Positions 35,597 through 43,200 of a stretch of 58,221 nucleotides of DNA are shown piece after piece; position 1 is the stretch's first letter; each line of letters starts with the position of its first letter. The DNA is from a virus. The DNA is taken from positions 1 through 58,221 of the IMG/VR virus record IMGVR_UViG_3300048591_001185; one strand, 5' to 3'. The notes beneath the pieces are model-generated. The model was not told where the DNA came from and did not search any database. It saw nothing but the letters and a program-made list of their open reading frames with translations. The translations under genes and the position numbers were made by a program.

Positions 35597-35956
35597 ATGA
35601 AGAAAAATTATACATTGTGTTTTTATGAATATCCTGGTGCATTAATGGAAATTAAGCAGTGGGAAAATTTGAAATTTGATTCTATAATTCACAAAGAAAT
35701 TTGGGATGATAAAACAAGACTTTATGAAATAAAATTAGACAAAGATAAGTGTGATGGATTTGAAGTGGAAATTTTATTTTGTATAGCAATGGATAATATT
35801 GGTTTTGTTAGTAATGCATTTTCATCAGTGATGAATACTGTTTTCAATCTTAAATTAGTATATTACAAAACAATAATATTTGGCAAGGTTGATATTAAAT
35901 GGATAAATAAAATACAAAAAATAGTTACAGGGTTGGAAAAAGAAAATGGAAAATAA
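35597..35956 (+). CDS. Unknown 119-aa protein
   Basis: Start ATG 35597 preferred over an in-frame TTG at 35585. Strand-helix alternation (NYTLCFYEYPGALMEIKQW, FEVEILFCIAMDNIGFVSNA, YYKTIIFGKVDIKWINKI). No family recognised. The end overlaps the next gene by 11 bases. Confidence 0.55.
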   Translation: MKKNYTLCFYEYPGALMEIKQWENLKFDSIIHKEIWDDKTRLYEIKLDKDKCDGFEVEILFCIAMDNIGFVSNAFSSVMNTVFNLKLVYYKTIIFGKVDIKWINKIQKIVTGLEKENGK

Positions 35957-36902
35957 AGATTTGCTTGAAAGGATATTTGAAATTCAAAGTGGTCATAATA
36001 ACATGTGGCAAGACAAAGTAAAGTTCAATACTGATAATAATTACAGATTAATGGTGATGAAAGATTTTGTACTTGGTATAAGTAAGCAGAATGTATCCTT
36101 GCTTGAATCTTTCAATTGGTCAGACCACATACTTGAAAGAATTGAAGATTCACACAATAGTAAAGTTCAGCTAATTGATATAACCAAATATGTGATTGGA
36201 CTTTTCATTTTGTTAGGTGGAAAAGAAAAGGATTTTTTTGAAATGTTTGAAAATAAGTCTAAAGAACTTGACAACAGGTGGAGCCAATTATTTTCAAATA
36301 TGACTGAGAATACATCAGTTGTTATATTTGATATTGATGGGGTTATTGCTGATTATAGTACTCATTATCAAAATTTTTTAGAAGATGTTTGTGGGTTGAA
36401 AAAAGTCAATGTTAAAAGAAAGTCATATTCATTCTATGAAACATATGGTATAACAAGACAAGAAGAAGAACAATTCAACAATAATTTTGTGCAAGTTGGT
36501 GGTTTCAAGGACATTCCTGTTTTTGATGGGGTGGTTGATACAATAAAAAAATTGAAATCATTTGGCTATAAAATCATATTAGTCACAGCCAGACCAAATT
36601 GGATATTCAAAAGAATAGCAGCAGATACCCAACATTGGCTTAAGAAAAATGATGTACCATATGATTTGTTGTTTTGGAATAAAGACAAGTCAGATGTTAT
36701 TATCAATAATATTTTCCCAGCAAATATTAAATGTATGGTTGAAGATAGAGATAAACATGCCCTTGAAGTATCTCATATTGGGGTTGATGTATTGTTGCTT
36801 GACAAAAGTTATAACAAAGGGATAAGTGACACTGACAGAATAAAAAGAATATATGGATATTCAGAAATTTTAGATTTTATAAAAAATAAGGAAAAAAAAT
36901 AA
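35946..36902 (+). CDS. HAD-family phosphatase with N-terminal dUTPase/MazG-like helical domain
   Basis: 318 aa fusion. Residues 1-118 are helical. VQLIDITKYVIGLFILLGG, then a helix ending ELDNRWSQLF, recall all-alpha NTP pyrophosphatases (dUTPase_2 type); the acidic metal motif is weak. Residues about 125-310 are a HAD phosphatase: motif I DIDGV (D129, D131), cap, motif II VTARP, then CMVEDRDKHALEV with the motif IV acids. Likely acts on nucleotides: the C-terminal half is like 5'-nucleotidase/deoxynucleotidase HADs. It sits with SDR, DUF1599-like and ThyX genes, pointing to nucleotide metabolism. Confidence 0.72.
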   Translation: MENKDLLERIFEIQSGHNNMWQDKVKFNTDNNYRLMVMKDFVLGISKQNVSLLESFNWSDHILERIEDSHNSKVQLIDITKYVIGLFILLGGKEKDFFEMFENKSKELDNRWSQLFSNMTENTSVVIFDIDGVIADYSTHYQNFLEDVCGLKKVNVKRKSYSFYETYGITRQEEEQFNNNFVQVGGFKDIPVFDGVVDTIKKLKSFGYKIILVTARPNWIFKRIAADTQHWLKKNDVPYDLLFWNKDKSDVIINNIFPANIKCMVEDRDKHALEVSHIGVDVLLLDKSYNKGISDTDRIKRIYGYSEILDFIKNKEKK

Positions 36903-37652
36903 ATGAATAAAGTTGTTATAATAACTGGTGCTTCAAATGGTATTGGATTATCATTAGCAGAAACACTTGCTGAAAATGGTTATATAGTATTCAACCTTGA
37001 CATTGTATATCCAAATAAAATAGGTGGTGGTATATTCATTAAATGTGACATTAGGGATTATAAACAGATTGAATCAGCAAAAAGGGAAATGGAAAAAATT
37101 GCTTGTGATATTAATCCTGATTATAAATTAATTTCACTTGTTAACAATGCTGGTGTTAATTATTTAGATTGGTTTGATAAAATATCTCAACTTGATTTTA
37201 ATAGAGTAATAGACACAAATGTCAAGGGAACATTTTTTACAACTCAAGTTTTTTTACCAATGCTTGCTAAACATAAATCATCAGTTATTAATGTTGTTAG
37301 CAATGCTGCTGATAAGCCAATGACTTGTTCAAGTGTTTATAATGCAAGTAAGGGTGCTGTTAAAATATTGACAAGAGAAATGGCCAGAGAATTAACACCA
37401 AAGTTTGGTATAACAGTATTTGGCATTTCTCCAAATAAAATATTGGATACAATGATGAGTGAGTATGTGGATGAAGTTGTACCTGATATTAGGGGATGGA
37501 CTAAAGAACATGCTCAAGAATATGAAATAAATGGCATACCTTGTAGAGAAAATACACCACTGAAAGTTTTTACAGACCATTTAGCATATTTAGTAATGCT
37601 TGAAGATGATAATAAATATATGTCTGGGAATATAATTGAATATGGAGTTTAG
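36903..37652 (+). CDS. Short-chain dehydrogenase/reductase (SDR)
   Basis: 249 aa, normal SDR length. Cofactor loop TGASNGIG (8-15), NNAG at 81-84, catalytic serine region SSVYNASKG with Y146 and K150. NAD(P)-dependent oxidation or reduction of a carbonyl or alcohol. Phage SDRs are uncommon; substrate unknown. It begins directly after the HAD gene stop. Could serve nucleotide-sugar synthesis together with the 34589 flavoprotein, or base modification; neither is shown. Confidence 0.85.
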   Translation: MNKVVIITGASNGIGLSLAETLAENGYIVFNLDIVYPNKIGGGIFIKCDIRDYKQIESAKREMEKIACDINPDYKLISLVNNAGVNYLDWFDKISQLDFNRVIDTNVKGTFFTTQVFLPMLAKHKSSVINVVSNAADKPMTCSSVYNASKGAVKILTREMARELTPKFGITVFGISPNKILDTMMSEYVDEVVPDIRGWTKEHAQEYEINGIPCRENTPLKVFTDHLAYLVMLEDDNKYMSGNIIEYGV

Positions 37653-37654
37653 AA

Positions 37655-38044
37655 ATGAATATTTTTGAAAGAGATAGGAAAAATGTTATATCAAATGCTG
37701 ATGCAAGATTGACTGAAGCTGAAAAAACTGGTATGAAAACACAACATGAATTTGAATTGATATTAAATGAAGCAGCAAATTTGAGAATGGAAAAAGTTTT
37801 ACAATATGGTGAAGAAAGGTATGATGAAAAAGATATTGATGTACAGCTATGGATGTTATATTGTGATATTTGGCGCAAGTTTAGTAGATTAAGGAAATTG
37901 ATAAAAAATATTATAAAAAATGAAGATTTGAAAAGTGTTGAAAAATTAAGAGATGACTGTTTGGATTTGCTTAATTATGGTGCCATGGGGGCTCAAATAA
38001 TAGACAGACTTGATTTGATAAATAAGTTTAATAAGAAACAATGA
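37655..38044 (+). CDS. DUF1599-like (nucleotide modification associated) protein
   Basis: 129 aa. EKVLQYGEERYDE, WMLYCDIWRKFSRLRKLI and LRDDCLDLLNYGAMGAQII match the pattern of DUF1599, an all-alpha family linked by genome context to nucleotide and base modification. It precedes ThyX, interrupted by a homing endonuclease gene that starts four bases before its stop. Confidence 0.65.
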   Translation: MNIFERDRKNVISNADARLTEAEKTGMKTQHEFELILNEAANLRMEKVLQYGEERYDEKDIDVQLWMLYCDIWRKFSRLRKLIKNIIKNEDLKSVEKLRDDCLDLLNYGAMGAQIIDRLDLINKFNKKQ

Positions 38045-38742
38045 TAAAAATTTATAAAATTGAAAATATAGAAAGTGGAAAAATATATGTTGGTCAAACA
38101 TCAAAAAAAGGTAGAATGTGGAAAAATTATTATGGTAGTGGTGTTCATATAAAAAAGGCAATTAAAAAATATGGTAGGAATATTTTCAAAAAGAAAGTTT
38201 TGTGTTATTGTGGAACACAAAAATTAGTTGATGAAAAGGAAATATTTTACATAAAAAAGTATGATAGTCTGAACAATGGATATAATGAATGTCCTGGTGG
38301 AAGTGGTGTTGGAAGTGGTGAAGGAACACCATGGTATGGAAAGCATCATTCAGATGAAACAAAAAAGAAAATTGGCAAATTTAATAAGGGAAAAAAATTT
38401 TCAGATGAAATTAAGAAAAAGATGTCTGAATCAGCAAGGAAAGTTTGGGAAAATATGGAAGCTGAAAAAAGACAAAAGATGGAAGCAAGATTAAAAAATA
38501 CTGGTTACAGAAATATGGGTGATGAAGAAAAGAATGAATTGAAAAAGAAGCATAGCAAAAGGATGAAAGAATATTGGAAAAATCTTACACCAGAACAAAA
38601 GAAAAATAAATTGAAAAATATGGTTTCAAAAATTACACCAGAACAAAGAACTGAATTTGCTAAAAATGCAAATAGTCACAAAAAAGTCGATCAACATCAA
38701 AAAAAGGAACAAAACAATGGAAAAGAAAAAGACACCATTTAA
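38041..38742 (+). mobile_element. GIY-YIG homing endonuclease with NUMOD3 motifs
   Basis: 233 aa free-standing homing endonuclease. The N-terminal GIY-YIG nuclease is MIKIYKIENIESGKIYVGQT, followed by the Arg/Glu-containing part (RMWKNYYGSG..., LVDEKEIFYIKKYDSLNNGY). C-terminal DNA-binding repeats of NUMOD3 type are GTPWYGKHHSDETKKKIG and GKKFSDEIKKKMSESARK. The C-terminus is basic low complexity. It overlaps the upstream gene by four bases and thyX by 26, so it sits in a seam without disrupting coding. Likely spreads by cutting phage genomes lacking it. Confidence 0.88.
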
Positions 38743-39544
38743 CACTCTTGATAAAATGAAAACAGATGAAAAGATAGCAAATGCAATATCACCATTGAAT
38801 CTTGGACAGATTAATGAAGGTGTAAAAAATATTAAGGTCAAGATATTAGATTGGCCAGATGAAAAAAGAATGAAGGTGCTGCTTAGTAAAATGGTACAAG
38901 CAACCATTGGTGGAAATATTGAAGAAGAAATTAATGAAGAATTAGGTGAAGAACTTTTCAAAGGTGGATTACAGACTGGATTGGAAGCATTTAATGTTAG
39001 TTTTGAAATAAGTGGAGTAAGTAGGGCATTCACTCACCAATTTGTTAGAACAAGAAAAGCAGCATATCATCAACAATCAAGCAGATATACTTATATGGGT
39101 GATATGTTTAATGTAAGGATGCCCCAAACTATTGCTGACAACCCTGAAGCTAAAGCAATCTTTGAAAATTTTGTAAAGGTTTCAAGAGAAACATATGCAA
39201 AATTATGTGAGTTAGGTACACCTTTTCAAGATGCAAGGTTCACCTGCCCTGTTGGATTGGAAACATATATAATTGGTGAATTTCCATTAAAGGTTTTTAT
39301 GGACACATATCAATATCGTGGATGCATAATGTTCCAGTGGGAAATTACTCATGTATTTCTAGAGATGAGAAAACAACTAATTGAAAAATTACCATTCCTT
39401 GAACCATATATAAAAATCAGTTGTGAAAAGAATCACAAGTGTACATTTCAGGGCTGGGAAAATGTTGAAGAATATTGTGACTTGCCATGGGCTGGTGATA
39501 GAGTTTTCAAAAGTGAACATTTCACAAGTAATAATAAAAAATGA
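38717..39544 (+). CDS. thyX: Flavin-dependent thymidylate synthase ThyX
   Basis: 275 aa from ATG 38717 with AAAAAAGGAAC upstream; the frame extends further 5' but without a site. Converts dUMP to dTMP with methylene-tetrahydrofolate, FAD and NADPH. The ThyX signature RHRX7S is here RTRX7S: R111, T112, R113 and S121 in VRTRKAAYHQQSSRY. The second conserved position (His) is Thr, an uncommon variant. Other family segments: ISGVSRAFTHQFVRT and EFPLKVFMDTYQYR. An AT-rich phage needs much dTTP. Bracketed by two homing endonuclease genes. Confidence 0.9.
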   Translation: MEKKKTPFNTLDKMKTDEKIANAISPLNLGQINEGVKNIKVKILDWPDEKRMKVLLSKMVQATIGGNIEEEINEELGEELFKGGLQTGLEAFNVSFEISGVSRAFTHQFVRTRKAAYHQQSSRYTYMGDMFNVRMPQTIADNPEAKAIFENFVKVSRETYAKLCELGTPFQDARFTCPVGLETYIIGEFPLKVFMDTYQYRGCIMFQWEITHVFLEMRKQLIEKLPFLEPYIKISCEKNHKCTFQGWENVEEYCDLPWAGDRVFKSEHFTSNNKK

Positions 39545-40206
39545 ATAAAACAATAAAAAAATGTCTGTGTGGCTGTGGGTCAACTGTTAATAATAAATGG
39601 AAAGTTGGTCATTGGATTAAGATGAACAACCCAACTAATTCATTACATGTTAGAAAATTAATATCTGATAGAATGAAGGCAGACAATCCATATTTTGATA
39701 ATTCAGAATTGAAGGAAAAGAAATCAAAAGAAATTAAGGAATGGTGGGCAAATAATCCAAAAGCTAAAATCAGCAAAGACAATTTGATAAAAGGAAATAT
39801 TAAAAGAAATAAAACTAAAAAACATAGGGAAATAGTATCAGACAATTTAAAAAGGAAATGGAAAACTAAAGAATATCAAGATATGATGCAAAAAAAATTA
39901 CACATCAAACCAAATATCAGTGAATTAAAATTATTAACAATATTAAGCAAATATGGATATAAATATTCAGGGGATTTCACTTTTTTTATAGATGGTAAAA
40001 ATCCAGATTTCATTCATTTGGAAGATAAAAGCATTGTTGAGCTATTTGGTGAATGGGTTCACCCAATTACTGATGAAATGGAAAGAACAAAATTTTTTAA
40101 TGATAGGGGATGGAAAGTGCTGATAATTTGGTACAATGAATTGAGAGATATGGATGCTGTTATTGATAAAATAAAAAAATATACATCAAATAATGAAAAG
40201 AAATAA
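39541..40206 (+). mobile_element. Vsr/EDxHD-like homing endonuclease
   Basis: 221 aa. The N-terminus is a short zinc-ribbon-like CLCGCG and a basic helical region with repeated NUMOD-like segments. The C-terminal ~95 residues form a PDDEXK-type nuclease of the Vsr-like homing class (I-Bth0305I type): ISELKLLTILSKYGYKY (Glu), NPDFIH (Asp), SIVELFGEWVH (Glu), then FNDRGWKVLIIWYNEL. It starts four bases before the thyX stop. Together with the GIY-YIG gene on the other side it makes thyX a target locus for homing elements. Confidence 0.72.
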
Positions 40207-40208
40207 TA

Positions 40209-43200
40209 ATGTCAAAAATAGAATCAGTTGATTTTATACACCTTCACTGTCATTCAGAATATTCAGCACTTGATGCACTGCCTAAAGTTGAAGAATATGT
40301 AATAAAAGCTGCAGAGCTGGGCATGAAAGGATTAGCACTTAGTGAGCATGGAAACATGCGTAGTGTTGTTCAATTATTCATAAAATCAAAAGGCAAATTC
40401 ACTTTTAATGGTGAAAAATATGACCTGGCACCCATCAAACCAATTTCTGGAATTGAATTTTACATGTCTCCAATAAATCATCTTATCAAAGGAATTGATG
40501 AAGGTGAAAAGGCAGCCTTGAAAAATAAATGTTCAAATACAGCAGAGTATAAAGAAAAATTAAAAGAACTTGAATCCCAAAAGCAGGTAAGAAAAAGATA
40601 TCATTTACTTGCTTTTGCTAAAAATAATATTGGTTATAAAAATTTATTAATGCTGAATTATTTGTCTTGGAAAGATGGTTTTTATTATAGACCCAGAATT
40701 GATTTAGAATTATTGAAACAATATTCTGAAGGTTTGGCTGTAACAACAGCATGTATAGGTGGATTTGCACCAAGTTTATGGATTGATAAGAAACAAGATG
40801 AATCCTATATTTGGCTGAAAGAAATGAAAAAACTTTTTAAGGATGATTTATATGTTGAAATTCAGCCACACAACATTGAAGAACAAAGAATTGCTAATAT
40901 AGGAATGATACAACTTGCTGATGAATTAAAAATAAAGATTGTTGCCACCAATGATTGTCATTACTTGAATAAGGATGATTACAAGGCTCACAATGTTTTA
41001 TTAGCAATTCAATCTCATAAGCCATTGCAATCTGCTGATGCATGGAGATTTGATGACAATGCATTTTATATGAAAGACAAATGTGAAATGTTGGAATCAT
41101 TTTCAATAAATCACCCAACACTTAATAAACAGTTAGTTGTCAATGCCCTTGAAAATACAATGGAGATATATGAGAAATGTAATGTTGAATTATCAATTGA
41201 TAAAAAGCAAGGTATATTGCCTAAAGTTACAATACCAAAAGAATATAAATCACCAAAAAGTTATTTGATAAAATTATGTAAGGATGGTTGGGTTTGGAGA
41301 AATATTAAAGTAAGGGCAGAAAATTATTCTAAAAAAAATAATATAACTGAAATTAAAAGTTATAAAATGTATAAAGACAGGCTAAAACATGAACTGGATA
41401 GAATTGTAAGGTTGAGATTTGAAAAATATTTTTTAATAATACATGAATTGATATGGTGGGCAAGAAACAATGATATAATGGTCGGGCCAGGTCGTGGAAG
41501 TAGTTCAGGTAGCTTAGTGTGTTATCTGATAGGTATTACATCAGTTGACCCAATAGAATATGACTTGCTGTTTGATAGATTTTTAAATGAAAGTAGGATT
41601 GATTATCCAGATGTTGATATGGACTTTGAAGATACCAGAAGGAAAGAAATTTTCAAACATTTGTTTGATAAATATGGTTATGATTATGTTTCTTTGGTTG
41701 GAACTTTTGGAAAATTAAAGGGTAAACAAGCCCTGCAAGATGTTAGTAGAGTGCATAGCATAGATTATAGAGAAGTATCAGCAGTTACAAAACATATCAT
41801 AATAAGGTCAGGTGGTGATGCAAGAGCCAACCAATCAGTTGAAGATAGTTTCAAAGAGTTTGATGTGTGTAAGCAGTTTGATAAAAAATATCCAATGGTA
41901 TTGCCTTTTGTTAAAAAGTTGGAAGGGAAAATCAGGCAAGTTGGTATTCATGCCTGTGGGATACAATTATCACCAACTGTGATGGAAAGGTTCATACCAG
42001 TTGAATTCAGAGAAATAAAAGGTGAAGATGAAATAAAACTTTGGGGCACTAATAGATTAAAAGTGTCTGGAATTGACTGGCGTGATAGTCAGGATTTAGG
42101 ATTGGTTAAGATAGATGTGCTTGGATTGAAAACATTATCTGTTATAAAAGAAGCATTGAATGCTATTAATAAAAGGTATGATAAAAAGATTGATTTGGAA
42201 AAAATTAGTTTGGAAGACAAAAATGTATTAGGTGGTTTTACAAAAGGTGATTTTGTAGGAATATTCCAATTTGATAGTATTGGTATGACAAAGACTTGTG
42301 AGAAATTAAAGTTCACTGAATTTGAAGATATAATAACAATGAATGCTTTGTATAGACCTGGTGGCATGAGATGTATAAGTGGTGATACTAAGATAATGCA
42401 AAATTGGTGGGATGATAAAAAAAGAAATAATACCAAAAGATTTGTTTATTTAACAATTAAAGAAATGTATGAAAAATGGATTGATAATAAAATAAATCCT
42501 ATCAGAACTATTTTGTCATATGATAAAAACACTGGTAAGGTGGTCAGGAATGAAATAATAAAAATTGAAAAATCTGGTATTAAAAAAGTTTATAGTTTGG
42601 ATGTTAGATTATTTCAAAAGAAAAGTAAGTGTAATAACAATCCAAATAGAACCAGGAACTTAAAAACATCATCAGAGCATATAATAATGACTTTGGATGG
42701 TTGGAAAAAAATGGGTGATATTGAGATAGGAGATTATGCTCTTGTTAAATATAGTAACACAGTTGGTAAGTCAAAAAGAAAATATGGTATGCATCATATA
42801 TCAGAACATAATAAAAGAATGCACACCTTACAAGATAGAGCAAAATTTTTCTATAAAGATAAATGTTTTATTTGTGGATATGATGTTTTTACTGATGTTT
42901 GTCACATTGATAAAAATAGGAATAATAATAGCATTGATAATTATTTAATTCTTTGCCCAAATCATCATAGAGAATTTGATGGGGGTGTTTTAAAATTAAG
43001 TGATAATAAAATCACAAAACTGAAATCAGAAAATTGGCTTGGGAATAGCTATGATGATGATTTTGTTTTCTCTAAAGTAATGAGAAAGAATTATGAGGGT
43101 GAAGTAGAAACATATGATATTGAATGTAAATCACCATTAAATAATTATATTGCTGGTGAAGTTGTTGTTCATAATTCAGGTCTGACACAACATTTTGTGA

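Noticed and set aside
38657-38716. Upstream start (38657) for ThyX
   Set aside because: The 20 extra residues are basic and lie inside the homing endonuclease gene; AAAAAAGGAAC precedes 38717.
40261-40275. TTCAGCACTT in the polymerase gene as a fourth copy of the 44-nt element
   Set aside because: The partner word at 28 bases upstream is missing, and it lies inside a conserved PHP motif codon run.
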